Below are positions 9,150 through 18,392 of a stretch of DNA of 36,717 bases, one piece after another. Origin of the DNA: JBFGJY01 sp041576975 (GTDB lineage: Bacteria > Pseudomonadota > Gammaproteobacteria > UBA4575). Within the stretch, counting starts at the first letter, position 1. Every line of letters begins with the position of its first letter. The notes below the pieces were generated by a model that was not told the DNA's origin, did no database searches, and saw nothing but the letters and a program-made list of their open reading frames with translations. The translations under genes were made by a program, and so were the position numbers. The stretch spans positions 1 to 36,717 of the forward strand of contig JBFGJY010000022.1 of the NCBI GenBank assembly GCA_041576975.1. The letters are read 5' to 3'.

Positions 9150-9677
9150 GTGGGGATATCAAAAGACAATTTTTTCAAAAACTTCATACTTGGTGTTACT
9201 AATGAATGCATTCAAGTTGATAGCCGCAAGCTTAATCGTGACGCAATCCTTAAACTGGTAGCCTCTGCACAAGATCAAATTGTGATTATCAGTCGCTACC
9301 TAGACCCAACGATTTTTAATAATGAAGATTTTTCACAAGCGGCTTTACAATTAGCACGCCGGGCTAGACATTCAAGCATAAGAATACTCGTGCACGATAC
9401 TGAACCAATTGTTAAAAATGGTCACCGAATCTTAGAACTGAGTCAACGCATTTCATCTAAGATTGAAATCCGTACGATCTGTAATGACTACTCTCAATTT
9501 AATCAAAGCTTTTTAGTCGCAGATAAAACCGGCTACATACATAATCTTAAATCTGATTTATATGATGCAGAAGTAAATTTTAACGATATAGACAAGTCTA
9601 AAGAACTTACTGAAACATTTAAAAATATTTGGGAACTCAGTGAACAAGATTTAGCGATAAAAAGATTATGTATATAA
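9150..9677 (+). CDS. DUF7931 PLD-like protein
   Basis: This soluble protein of about 175 residues has no signal peptide or membrane helix. It resembles the gammaproteobacterial DUF7931 family, which has a phospholipase D-like fold. Visible here are the phosphodiesterase-type strand IRILVHD near 88-94 and the segment VADKTGYIHN near 131-140. I see no complete HxK(x)4D motif, so a catalytic role is not supported. I chose the GTG at 9150 because GAGG (9137-9140) lies 9 nt before it; an in-frame TTG at 9135 lacks such a site. It overlaps the next gene by 10 nt, so the two are probably co-translated. Confidence 0.65.
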   Translation: MGISKDNFFKNFILGVTNECIQVDSRKLNRDAILKLVASAQDQIVIISRYLDPTIFNNEDFSQAALQLARRARHSSIRILVHDTEPIVKNGHRILELSQRISSKIEIRTICNDYSQFNQSFLVADKTGYIHNLKSDLYDAEVNFNDIDKSKELTETFKNIWELSEQDLAIKRLCI

Positions 9678-10564
9678 ACAAATTTTCATACCTAGTCTTG
9701 TTAGTAACTTTTGTCTTAATGGCATCATCAGCAAGCGCAGACCAAAATGACCCTCTAGAAATTATCAATCTGAATGATCGTCCAGCAGAAGAAATAATTC
9801 CCATTATTAAGCCTATGCTTAAACCGAATGACGCGATCACAGGGACCGGTTTTCAGTTATTCGTTCGTACAGACGCAAAAACCCTTGAAGAGATTACACG
9901 CCTGTTGCAGGTAATGGATAAAGCACCAAGAAATTTAATGATCTCGGTTCGAAACAATGTTGATGTTGGTTCTGAATCAACTGATTTCAATTATTCTGGT
10001 AATTATGAAATTGGCGATGATACACGAGTTATTGTTGGTGATAGACCACCACGCAAAGAAGGTACACGTGTACGAATTAATAAAAACGAACGCGCGCGAG
10101 AAAATGACACACAACAGAAGGTGAGAGTCGTCGAGGGAGGAAAAGCATTCATTTCTGCAGGAGAGCTGCGGCCTTACAAAGACAGAATAATCTTACACCA
10201 CCGTTACGGTGTATCCATTTACGACAATATAGACTACCAAGACATTACCAGTGGCTTTTATGTAAGCCCGCAATTGACAGGCAATGGAAATGTGACAATG
10301 CATATACAGCCATACTTTCGATCAGCAAACGATGAATCTAACGGGGGCAATAGTAGGTATAGAGATTCGTATTATGGATCCAATTATGGATCGATCGATG
10401 TTCAAGAAGCAGATACAACTATCACAGCTAAACTAGGCCAATGGGTACAAATTGGTGGCGTGGATACCGATGCAAAATCAAGAGATAAAGGGATTTTAAG
10501 CACCTCCCGCTCTGCCACAGACAGACAAAGCTCGATCTATATTAAAGTGGATGTAGAACAGTAA
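9668..10564 (+). CDS. exported stand-alone secretin-like (NolW-like) protein
   Basis: The 298-residue protein starts with a signal peptide (about 1-24, ending SASA-DQ). A secretin N-domain-like module follows (28-90: IINLNDRPAEEIIPIIKPML and a repeated beta-alpha pattern ending LLQVMD). A polar Arg/Gly-rich linker then leads to a segment GFYVSPQLTGNGNVTMHIQP (about 197-216) that recalls the start of the secretin C-domain. It is far shorter than type II secretins (600 or more residues) and the pore-forming part appears missing. Function is unknown; I infer a periplasmic protein related to secretin N-domains. It shares a 10-nt overlap with the PLD-like gene upstream and ends 5 bp from nudF, which is convergent. 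Confidence 0.7.
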   Translation: MYINKFSYLVLLVTFVLMASSASADQNDPLEIINLNDRPAEEIIPIIKPMLKPNDAITGTGFQLFVRTDAKTLEEITRLLQVMDKAPRNLMISVRNNVDVGSESTDFNYSGNYEIGDDTRVIVGDRPPRKEGTRVRINKNERARENDTQQKVRVVEGGKAFISAGELRPYKDRIILHHRYGVSIYDNIDYQDITSGFYVSPQLTGNGNVTMHIQPYFRSANDESNGGNSRYRDSYYGSNYGSIDVQEADTTITAKLGQWVQIGGVDTDAKSRDKGILSTSRSATDRQSSIYIKVDVEQ

Positions 10565-10569
10565 CAAAG

Positions 10570-11163
10570 TTAGCCCAACCACCTCTGTTGTAACTCAGCT
10601 TTTATTTCTTTGAGGCCGAATAAAGCAATCATTGGGATTGCAGAACGGATTATTCCTCGATTAAGCTTTTCAAAGGCTTGTTGTGATGTAAGTACGTTAA
10701 CTCGAATATCTTCACCTTCGTGGTCTGCTCCAAATACACCACCCAATTCCGAAGTATTTGTTTTCCCAATATAAACATGCGCCAGTTCAGCAAACCCGCC
10801 AGGAGACGGAAAAAATGATGATACATGATGTAATGCCTCTAATTTGCAATTCGCTTCTTCAATAGCCTCTCGATGAGCAACTTCTTCTAAGCTCTCACCT
10901 TCCTCAACCAATCCTGCAATGATTTCAACTAGCCAAGGGTTGCTAACTTGTTCGAGTGGACCAACACGAAATTGTTCAATTAAAACAACTTCATCACGAT
11001 TTGGGTCATACGGCAATACTGCCACGGAGTTTTGCCTAGTTACTCGTTCGCGTGTCAGTTCATTACTTAAGCCTCCGGCGAAGAGCTCATGCTGTAACAC
11101 AATTTGGTCAACTTTGAAGTGGCCATCATAAGCGCGCTTACGTTGTTTAATTTTCCAATCCAT
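10570..11163 (-). CDS. nudF: Nudix hydrolase, ADP-ribose pyrophosphatase type
   Basis: The 197-residue protein matches the NudF family (E. coli 209), which hydrolyses ADP-ribose to AMP and ribose 5-phosphate. The Nudix box begins at Gly84 and runs through Glu90, Arg98-Glu99 and Glu102-Glu103. The canonical Gly two positions after the last Glu is replaced by Asn105, an unusual change at a position that is otherwise nearly invariant. The family-specific ending SSFFPSPGGFAE (about 115-126) is intact. It lies 14 bp after kdsB on the same strand and may be cotranscribed, although its metabolic link to lipid A synthesis is not obvious. Confidence 0.88.
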   Translation of the reverse strand: MDWKIKQRKRAYDGHFKVDQIVLQHELFAGGLSNELTRERVTRQNSVAVLPYDPNRDEVVLIEQFRVGPLEQVSNPWLVEIIAGLVEEGESLEEVAHREAIEEANCKLEALHHVSSFFPSPGGFAELAHVYIGKTNTSELGGVFGADHEGEDIRVNVLTSQQAFEKLNRGIIRSAIPMIALFGLKEIKAELQQRWLG

Positions 11164-11177
11164 TGAAATACTTTGAG

Positions 11178-11903
11178 TTACATAATTTTTAACAGTTCTT
11201 CATAATCTTCTTGCGTATCCACGCCTATTCCTGTAGGAGATTTACAAACATCTACATATATAGACTCACCATGCTCTAGTGCCCGCAGTTGCTCTAACGA
11301 TTCCAGTTTTTCTAATTCAGATTGCGGTAGCAGCGTAAACATATTTAAAAATTCAACACTATACGCATAAATACCTAAATGGCGATAAACTTTATTGCCG
11401 CGGTGTTTGTCAATGAATGATCGTGTAGTTCTACTAAAACTTATCGCAATATTATTACTGTCACGAATAACCTTTACCACATTTGTGTTTTGGTACTCTT
11501 TGTCGTCAAGAATCGGTGTACACAATGTCGACATGCTCGTATTCGGATACGTGTTTAAATTTTCAGCTACTTGCTGTATGTTTTCTGAGGGCATCATAGG
11601 TTCATCGCCTTGTACATTTACAATGACGACGTCATCATCCCAAGAGTATATTCGTGCCACCTCTGCTATTCGATCTGTACCTGATTTGTGCTGATTTGAA
11701 GTGAAACAAACTTCAGCCTTAAATTCTTGTGCACAATCAGAAATTCGTTGATCATCCGTTGCAATAATGACCTGCTGTGCACCACTATCACAAGCATTTT
11801 CATAGACATATTGTATAATTGGCTTGCCGCTAATCTTCAATAATGTCTTTCCAGGCAAGCGGGTAGATGCATAACGAGCTGGAATGACTACTTTAAATTT
11901 CAC
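11178..11903 (-). CDS. kdsB: 3-deoxy-manno-octulosonate cytidylyltransferase (CMP-Kdo synthetase)
   Basis: KdsB activates Kdo with CTP to CMP-Kdo, the donor for the inner core of lipopolysaccharide. The 241-residue protein shows IPARYASTRLPGK at 7-19, HKSGTDRIAE at 72-81 and the metal-site motif QGDEP at 98-102. The start codon is GTG at 11903. Only a weak purine-poor sequence precedes it, but the N-terminus (MKFKVVIPAR) fits the family exactly. It lies 46 bp after ycaR, in the order lpxK-ycaR-kdsB known from E. coli and Pseudomonas. Confidence 0.96.
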   Translation of the reverse strand: MKFKVVIPARYASTRLPGKTLLKISGKPIIQYVYENACDSGAQQVIIATDDQRISDCAQEFKAEVCFTSNQHKSGTDRIAEVARIYSWDDDVVIVNVQGDEPMMPSENIQQVAENLNTYPNTSMSTLCTPILDDKEYQNTNVVKVIRDSNNIAISFSRTTRSFIDKHRGNKVYRHLGIYAYSVEFLNMFTLLPQSELEKLESLEQLRALEHGESIYVDVCKSPTGIGVDTQEDYEELLKIM

Positions 11904-11949
11904 TAAGTAATCGATTACTTAAAATATCTAAATACTGGTAGTGTATACG

Positions 11950-12144
11950 CTACATAGATTTATATTTTTCGTATTCCTCATCATTAATAGCCCTTGCCTC
12001 ATCCTCCAGCATCACTGGAATTCCATCGCGTATGGGATACGCAAGACGTGCAGAAGTAGAAATAAGTTCTTGTCGCTCTTTATCATATTTCAGCGGACCT
12101 TTTGTAACGGGACAAACTAAAATATCAAGTAGTTGCTTATCCAT
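11950..12144 (-). CDS. ycaR: UPF0434/Trm112-like small protein YcaR
   Basis: This 64-residue protein has the family pattern DILVCPVTKGPL, LAYPIRDGIPVML and EAR. Related Trm112-type proteins usually bind zinc through several cysteines. Here only the cysteine at residue 11 remains and the second position of CPxC is Thr, so zinc binding is unlikely. The molecular role in this family is not established. The start ATG is well supported by AAGGAA 8 nt upstream. The gene overlaps the end of lpxK by 8 nt, keeping the conserved lpxK-ycaR-kdsB arrangement. Confidence 0.93.
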   Translation of the reverse strand: MDKQLLDILVCPVTKGPLKYDKERQELISTSARLAYPIRDGIPVMLEDEARAINDEEYEKYKSM

Positions 12145-13123
12145 GAGGGATTCCTTCTATTAGGGTAGAAATTCGTTCTTTTAATGCAATATTCGGTGAC
12201 AGTGAAATAGGAACATACCAAATATTCTTGCCTATGAACTTTTTACATTTTACGGCATCTTTCTCAGTCATGAGAATGGGGTCATTGTTATTAAATTCAA
12301 GGTCAGCCTCTTGATAAGCATGATGATCAGGAAATCTATGCTCAATAACATGCATATCTGCATCTTGTAACATTCTGAAGAACCGCTGTGGATACCCGAT
12401 ACCCGCAACAGCGTGTACGGTAAAGTCTTTAAAATCCCCTAATGGTTTACTCATTGTGTCTGAGGAAAGCGAGACCACATCTTCATACTCAATATCAAAA
12501 TAATGCTGATAGGAGTCATTGCGGCCATTACTCACAATGAGATCACATGAATCTAAACGCGTAGTAGGCTCACGTAAGGGACCTGCTGGTAAGCATCTAC
12601 CGTTGCCAAACTGTCGCTCTCCATCTATAACCGCAATCTCAACGCTGCGAGGCAAATTGTAGTGTTGAAGCCCATCATCAGATAAAGCCACATCAATTTT
12701 ATATTTACTTGTTAATAACTCGACTGCCCGTCTGCGATTAGCAGCTGCGACTACGGGGCATGCTGTTTTAAGTGCAAGAAGGACTGCCTCATCACCGACC
12801 TCTGCAGGTGTACTATTCGGCTGAACCTCGACAATCTTTTGCTCATTAGTGCGTTTATAACCTCGCGTAACGATACCTACACGCAACCCTTGTTCCTTAC
12901 ATCGCTTTGCCAACCATATAACAAACGGCGTTTTACCTGTTCCTCCGACAGTGATATTACCAACGACAATGATAAATGTAGTTGGAGTTTTTCGATTTGA
13001 ATTAATAATTTTATAATAAACTCTTCGACCTGTGCTTATAGCTCTAAATAGCCATGACAAGGGTAGAAGAACAGTAGAAAGCAAATTTTTTGAATACCAA
13101 ATTTTTTCCAGATCAATGTTCAA
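12137..13123 (-). CDS. lpxK: tetraacyldisaccharide 4'-kinase
   Basis: LpxK phosphorylates the 4' position of the lipid A precursor to give lipid IVA at the inner membrane. The 328-residue protein has an N-terminal hydrophobic anchor (about 15-28), the P-loop GNITVGGTGKTP at 55-66 and SDDGLQHYNLPR near 147-158. The start is TTG at 13123; the protein then opens with EKIWY as in other LpxK proteins, and no closer ATG exists. No clear Shine-Dalgarno sequence precedes it, so it may depend on translation of msbA, whose stop is 27 bp upstream. Confidence 0.95.
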   Translation of the reverse strand: MNIDLEKIWYSKNLLSTVLLPLSWLFRAISTGRRVYYKIINSNRKTPTTFIIVVGNITVGGTGKTPFVIWLAKRCKEQGLRVGIVTRGYKRTNEQKIVEVQPNSTPAEVGDEAVLLALKTACPVVAAANRRRAVELLTSKYKIDVALSDDGLQHYNLPRSVEIAVIDGERQFGNGRCLPAGPLREPTTRLDSCDLIVSNGRNDSYQHYFDIEYEDVVSLSSDTMSKPLGDFKDFTVHAVAGIGYPQRFFRMLQDADMHVIEHRFPDHHAYQEADLEFNNNDPILMTEKDAVKCKKFIGKNIWYVPISLSPNIALKERISTLIEGIPHG

Positions 13124-13150
13124 AGTAAATAAAATAAATTCTTAACAAGC

Positions 13151-14923
13151 TCATGCATTAACTACAAGGCTTGGGTGAGTTATTTGCATTTTATACAGAC
13201 TTGCATAGGCTTTATTATATTTAAGTAATTCTTGATGTTTACCTATTTCTACAATACGTCCTTTATCCATGACTACAATCCGATCTGCTTTCTCTATCGT
13301 AGACAGACGGTGAGCAATTACTAAAGTAGTTCGATTTGTTTGTAATATTTCTAATGCAGCTTGAATATATTTTTCTGACTCCGTATCTAAAGAAGAAGTC
13401 GCCTCGTCTAGAATTAATATTGGTGCATCTTTTAATAATGCTCTCGCAATTGCTATGCGTTGGCGCTGTCCCCCGGAGAGCAATACGCCATTTTCACCCA
13501 CTAGGGTATTTAATTTATCAGGTAGCTTATCTGTAAACTCTAAAACACGTGCAGCCTCTGCTGCTCTTAGAACGTGTATATCATCCGCTTCTAAATTTTT
13601 TGCATAAGCAATATTTTTAGCAATAGTATCATTAAACAATACGACCTCTTGGCTAACAATTGAAATTTGTTCTCGCAGTGACGCTAAAGTTATTTCTTGT
13701 ATATTCGTTCCATCTATTAAAATTTTCCCTTGATCGACATCATAAAATTTTGGTAATAAATTTATTATTGTGCTCTTACCACTGCCCGATTTACCTACGA
13801 ATGCAACAGTTTCACCCGGTTCTATTTTTAAATTAATATGCTCTAAAGCCTGCTCATCTCTTGTAGCATATTTAAAACAAACATCTTGATACTCGATTTC
13901 TCCTTTGCAATTTGCCAATGCCTTTGTTGAAGACTCATGTTCTTTTTCAGTATCAATTAGCTCAAACACACTTTGACCCGCAGCAATTCCTGTTTGTAAA
14001 ATTTCATTGACTAGAGTTAGTTTTCTTGCCGGCGTTAGAATCCATACCATTGCCACGATAAAACTAATAAACCCCCCTGCGGTTTCCTCTGCTGCTATTG
14101 CTGGTCTAGCTGCAATCGCTAACACTGCGACCAATACAAAGCCTACTAGCATCTGAATGATTGGCGTGCTAGCTGATTTCGTCATCACCATTCTTAAATT
14201 ATTACGGCGGTACTTTTCATTGACTTGCTCGAACTTATCAATCTCATATTTTTGACCACCAAATATTTTTACAATACGGTGGCCAATAATGCTTTCTTCA
14301 ACAATATGCGTGATTTTGCCTACAGACTTCTGCATGCGTGTACCAAACTTTCTAAATAGCTTGCTTGTATAACTAACAACTCCAGCGATTAATGGCGCAA
14401 CCACTAAAAACATTAGTGTTAGTTTCCAGTTATTGATGAACATCACACCCAGTAGAAATAGTATGTGAGAAGTGTCTTGAATAAGGCTGCGCAGACTTTT
14501 AACTGCTGCACCAATTACTCTTTCTACATCAAAGGAAAATTTAGAAAGTATTTCGCCGGTTGCCAAATGATCAAAATATTGGGTAGGAAAATATTGTACT
14601 CGATTAAACATTTCTTGCCTGAGTTCCTTGATCACATAAGCACCTATATAACCAATTAAATAGGTGCCAACAAAATTGGCAATGCCCCGCAGGATGATAA
14701 TTGCTAGGAATGCATAAGGAATCCATTTAATTTCATTAAAGTTTTTATCTACATAAGTATTATCAATAAATGGACCAAGTAGATACGGAATAACGGCATT
14801 AAGGCCAGAAAAGATTAATAAGGCTACAGAACCAAACAAAAGATATTGCCATTGTAAAAATGTGTAGCTTAAAAGCCGGCGATATATTTTCCAGCCGTTT
14901 TGTTTGGGGGCGTTTGAGGCCAT
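13151..14923 (-). CDS. msbA: lipid A export ABC transporter MsbA
   Basis: MsbA flips lipid A-core across the inner membrane using ATP. The 590-residue half-transporter has six transmembrane segments in residues 20-310. The ATPase domain has Walker A GKSGSGKST at 377-385, Q-loop SQE near 424-426, signature LSGGQRQRIA at 482-491, Walker B ILILDEATSSLD at 502-513 and the switch histidine in IAHRLST. Length and order match the MsbA family (E. coli 582). Position between exbD and lpxK agrees with its role in lipid A biogenesis. The start is preceded by no strong ribosome binding site. Confidence 0.95.
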   Translation of the reverse strand: MASNAPKQNGWKIYRRLLSYTFLQWQYLLFGSVALLIFSGLNAVIPYLLGPFIDNTYVDKNFNEIKWIPYAFLAIIILRGIANFVGTYLIGYIGAYVIKELRQEMFNRVQYFPTQYFDHLATGEILSKFSFDVERVIGAAVKSLRSLIQDTSHILFLLGVMFINNWKLTLMFLVVAPLIAGVVSYTSKLFRKFGTRMQKSVGKITHIVEESIIGHRIVKIFGGQKYEIDKFEQVNEKYRRNNLRMVMTKSASTPIIQMLVGFVLVAVLAIAARPAIAAEETAGGFISFIVAMVWILTPARKLTLVNEILQTGIAAGQSVFELIDTEKEHESSTKALANCKGEIEYQDVCFKYATRDEQALEHINLKIEPGETVAFVGKSGSGKSTIINLLPKFYDVDQGKILIDGTNIQEITLASLREQISIVSQEVVLFNDTIAKNIAYAKNLEADDIHVLRAAEAARVLEFTDKLPDKLNTLVGENGVLLSGGQRQRIAIARALLKDAPILILDEATSSLDTESEKYIQAALEILQTNRTTLVIAHRLSTIEKADRIVVMDKGRIVEIGKHQELLKYNKAYASLYKMQITHPSLVVNA

Positions 14924-14935
14924 GATCGCTATGTC

Positions 14936-15349
14936 TTATTTCGGTTTTGATGTTGCAATGGATAATTGTGTAATTCCCAAACGTGAAACCGTATCCATTG
15001 CAGTGATAACCGCTTGGTGAGGCGTGGAGGCATCTGCTCGTATAATCACGCCTCGATCTTTGTCATCGCTAATAATTTTTTGTAAAGACCGCATGAGTGT
15101 GCTGGCTTCATTGTTGAGTAAGCTCACTCCATTTACATAATAGGCACCCGATGTGTCAATGGTAATTTCAATTGGCAAAACGTCTAAAGACTGTTCTTCT
15201 GAGGAAGCCTCTGGCAAATCCACTCTCAGCTCAGCCTGCTGATTAAACGTGGTTGTAACCATGAAAAAAATAAGTAACAAAAACACCACATCGATTAGCG
15301 GTGTTATATTAACTTCAAGTCGATCCGTTTCGGTGCGGCTAAAATTCAT
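14936..15349 (-). CDS. exbD: ExbD/TolR-type biopolymer transport protein
   Basis: The 137-residue protein has one N-terminal transmembrane helix (about 16-34) with the conserved proton-path aspartate at residue 20 (ITPLIDVVFLLL), then a small periplasmic domain. It pairs with ExbB to couple proton flow to an outer-membrane process. It overlaps exbB by 4 nt (ATGA). No tonB gene is seen nearby. The position between comEC and msbA is shared with Pseudomonas-like genomes, so the pair probably belongs to an envelope task rather than a dedicated siderophore system. TolR is an alternative name, but no other tol genes are present. Confidence 0.9.
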   Translation of the reverse strand: MNFSRTETDRLEVNITPLIDVVFLLLIFFMVTTTFNQQAELRVDLPEASSEEQSLDVLPIEITIDTSGAYYVNGVSLLNNEASTLMRSLQKIISDDKDRGVIIRADASTPHQAVITAMDTVSRLGITQLSIATSKPK

Positions 15350-15969
15350 GCTTTGGGTGTCGCTTTTCGTTGACCATGCATCACTTCAACAAGTTTAATC
15401 GCTTCTTGCTCCATACCAACAACCAAGCCATCAACTTTTCTTCTGAAGTAACGCACGAAAATTAAGCTAGGAATTGCAACACATAGGCCTGCTGCAGTTG
15501 TGATCAGTGCCTTTGAGATACCACCTGCCAATTCACCTGGATCCCCCACGCCTACATTAGTAATTACACTAAATACTTGAATCATTCCAATGACTGTTCC
15601 CAGTAGACCAAGCAATGGAGAAATTGCTGCAATGGTCCCTAAAGTATTTAGAAATCGTTGCAATTCATAGGAAACATGGCGACCAGTTTCTTCTATGCTT
15701 TCTTTCATTATTTCCCGTTCATAATTTTGATTAATGAGGCCTGAGGCCAAAACACGACCAAGTGGGGAACTTTTACGAATTTGTAAAATGCGATATTCAT
15801 CTAGTTTGCCATCTTTACTCCATTGCCAAATCTTGGCTGCAAGGTATTTTGGAGTTACGCGTTCTTTCTGCAAGGTCCAGAATCTCTCGATCGTTATCGC
15901 TAATGCGACAATTGAACACGCAATAATAGGTAGCATTAACCAGCCACCCGCTTTTACAATTTCATACAC
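15346..15969 (-). CDS. exbB: ExbB/TolQ-type proton channel protein
   Basis: The 207-residue protein belongs to the MotA/TolQ/ExbB family. It has three hydrophobic segments (about 10-28, 107-131 and 147-172) and the family motif ISPLLGLLGTVIGMI (about 115-129). It forms the pentameric stator channel that works with ExbD. The start is a GTG at 15969, well supported by GAGGAG located about 9 nt upstream. It lies 38 bp after comEC and overlaps exbD, so comEC-exbB-exbD likely share a transcript. Confidence 0.92.
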   Translation of the reverse strand: MYEIVKAGGWLMLPIIACSIVALAITIERFWTLQKERVTPKYLAAKIWQWSKDGKLDEYRILQIRKSSPLGRVLASGLINQNYEREIMKESIEETGRHVSYELQRFLNTLGTIAAISPLLGLLGTVIGMIQVFSVITNVGVGDPGELAGGISKALITTAAGLCVAIPSLIFVRYFRRKVDGLVVGMEQEAIKLVEVMHGQRKATPKA

Positions 15970-16007
15970 TTAAAAGATCTCCTCGACAAATATTTAAGCC
16001 TACTGTC

Positions 16008-18308
16008 CTAGAAACTTGAATGCCAAAATTTTCTATGTACATCACGATATCCAGGATGTTTTTGCAACCCACGTTGATTTGAAAATGTGAATGTAACCAT
16101 ACCCTGTGAAGCAGTATTAACTAATGTAGTACCAAACTCTTCATAACGCGAAACGACTTTTGCATTTGGAAATCCATATGGATTTCGATAGCCCGTTGCG
16201 AACACAGCATACCTTGGAGAAGTGGTTTGAATAAAAGCTGTTGTTGAAGACGAATTGCTTCCATGATGTGAGACAACTAGAACATCAGTATCAAGCAATT
16301 TTGCTTGATTTTCTACCAAAATCCGTTCAATTGGGCGCTCAATATCACCAGTTATCAGAACACTGCTAGCTGAATTCGTTACAAGCAATACACATGAGCG
16401 ATTATTTTTTGAAAGCCTATGAATATCGTCGCTGGGATGCAAAAACTGAAAACGCACTCCATTCCATTCCCATGTAACGCCTTTTCTACATGAACTCAAT
16501 TGATCATGTTCAAACTCCTGTGGCGTACTCGTGACCAGACGATCCACTTGTATGTTTGCCACTATCCCCTCTAAGCCACCGGCATGATCTTTATCCGTAT
16601 GACTGATGACTAGCATATCGATTTTATTAACACCACGAGCACGTAGAAAAGGCACTATGACAGATTCACCAGCATTAAAGCTATTGCTATATGCTGGCCC
16701 AGTGTCATATACCAAAACGTGCTGCTCAGTTTCTACTACCGCCGCCAAACCTTGCCCCACATCTAAAATCGAAAGCTCGAATACACCACTTTGAGGTGAA
16801 TTGGCTTGTGCAAAAACTAATGGGCTAAGCAACGCAAGACTTATTGTTTTGGATGGCCAACCTTTTGGCGACAATAACAACACAACCCCTAATGCTGCCG
16901 GAATCAATGCCCAAGCAGGAGCGGAATGTGCCCATTTTACATAAGGAAGACTGTATAAGTATTTGAGAATTAACCAAAAAATATCAATAGAATAATTTGC
17001 GACCTGCAGCACCCAGCTTCCTAGACTATCACTGATGATTAAAAGGCCTGAACCAAGTAACACCAATGGCACGACCGCAAAACTAACCCAAGGCACAGCA
17101 AAAAAATTAGCAATCGGCGAAATTAATGCAGCTTGTTGAAATAATACCAATGTTACTGGTAACAATCCCAATGCCAAAACCCATTGCACTCGTGCCAACC
17201 GTAATAACCAAGGTTGGTCGGTCTGCTTTCCAGCGATAGTAAAAATTATTAGTGCTACAGCCAAATAAGATAACCAAAATCCAGGAGCTAACACAGAGAA
17301 TGGATCCCATATCAGAACGCATAGAAGTGCAATCGACAATATGCTCCAGGGTCGGAACGATTTGCCAAAATATACCGCCATGAATACGACCGTTGCCATG
17401 ATCATGGCGCGCTGTGTAGGTATCGAAAAGCCAGCAAGCATTGCGTAGCTTACACTTGCTGCTATGCCTGCTAATGCTGCCACTCGTTGTGCGGCAATCC
17501 GTAGACACAGAGGCTCACTAAATTTCCATAATTGCAATACAAGCAAATAAACCAATCCAGAAACTAAACCCACATGCAGTCCTGAAATAGCAAGTAAATG
17601 ATTCGTTCCCGTTCCAGTAAGCACTTTCCAACGCTGAGGGCTCATTTCAGATCTTTCCCCCAATGCAAGCGCTTTAATTACAGCAGAATTCGTACCCAAA
17701 GAAACTAGTTGCAGTTGTTGGTTCAGCCAGGCACGTAAAAAATGCGTCGGATTGCTAATACTTATTGTTTTTAAACGTTTGGCTACTTTCTTATCTCTAA
17801 CATAACCTGTTGCTCGAATCTCATGCTCAAACAGCCATTTTTCGTAATCAAAGCTACCTGGATTTGCAAAACCCCAAGGACGTTTTAGACGTACGCGTAA
17901 TTGCCATTGTTCTCCTAACTGTAGATCTGGAACCTCTCCATACCAATTTAACCGGACTTTATTTGGAACAATCACTTTCTCATCATTATTCGCCTTATAT
18001 GCATCAAAAATTAAAAATTCAAACCGCTTGCTACGTCCTTGTATAGTTGGAATAGATACTATTTGCCCGACAACATCTAAATCAGTTCCTTCTAAAGATT
18101 TATCAAGTGCTGGATATAGTTTTAAATATGCCTGACAAAGCGCCCATAAAAAGCCTAATACCAGACCTACCAATAAAATGCTGCGAGGGAATTTAATGCC
18201 CACTAAGACTGCTGGTATTATCCCGACAATCCATTGCCAATGTGGCAAGGACTCAAACATTGTTAGAATGATAATTCCCAGCAAAAATACTAATGAAAAC
18301 TTGATCAT
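16008..18308 (-). CDS. comEC: ComEC/Rec2 DNA-uptake channel protein
   Basis: ComEC moves single-stranded DNA across the inner membrane during natural transformation. The 766-residue protein has the full architecture: N-terminal helices and an OB-like DUF4131 region (about 30-185), a multi-span competence domain (215-470, with LLAISGLHVGL at 238-248), and a C-terminal metallo-beta-lactamase domain (505-740). The latter shows DVGQG at 516-520, SHTDKDHAGG at 569-578, TGDIE at 653-657 and SHHGSNSS at 680-687. No truncation is visible, so the gene looks functional. It is divergent from the DUF2062 gene. Confidence 0.96.
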   Translation of the reverse strand: MIKFSLVFLLGIIILTMFESLPHWQWIVGIIPAVLVGIKFPRSILLVGLVLGFLWALCQAYLKLYPALDKSLEGTDLDVVGQIVSIPTIQGRSKRFEFLIFDAYKANNDEKVIVPNKVRLNWYGEVPDLQLGEQWQLRVRLKRPWGFANPGSFDYEKWLFEHEIRATGYVRDKKVAKRLKTISISNPTHFLRAWLNQQLQLVSLGTNSAVIKALALGERSEMSPQRWKVLTGTGTNHLLAISGLHVGLVSGLVYLLVLQLWKFSEPLCLRIAAQRVAALAGIAASVSYAMLAGFSIPTQRAMIMATVVFMAVYFGKSFRPWSILSIALLCVLIWDPFSVLAPGFWLSYLAVALIIFTIAGKQTDQPWLLRLARVQWVLALGLLPVTLVLFQQAALISPIANFFAVPWVSFAVVPLVLLGSGLLIISDSLGSWVLQVANYSIDIFWLILKYLYSLPYVKWAHSAPAWALIPAALGVVLLLSPKGWPSKTISLALLSPLVFAQANSPQSGVFELSILDVGQGLAAVVETEQHVLVYDTGPAYSNSFNAGESVIVPFLRARGVNKIDMLVISHTDKDHAGGLEGIVANIQVDRLVTSTPQEFEHDQLSSCRKGVTWEWNGVRFQFLHPSDDIHRLSKNNRSCVLLVTNSASSVLITGDIERPIERILVENQAKLLDTDVLVVSHHGSNSSSTTAFIQTTSPRYAVFATGYRNPYGFPNAKVVSRYEEFGTTLVNTASQGMVTFTFSNQRGLQKHPGYRDVHRKFWHSSF

Positions 18309-18392
18309 CTTAGTAAACTTCTAACCCGGATGATATATGTTCAACTTTTCTAAGCTTATTAAATAAAGAGTAAGTGCTCAGCGACCAATCCG

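Noticed and set aside
17107..17508. Minus-strand open frame of 133 codons inside comEC
   Set aside because: It overlaps the competence domain in another frame and shows composition typical of an out-of-frame translation.
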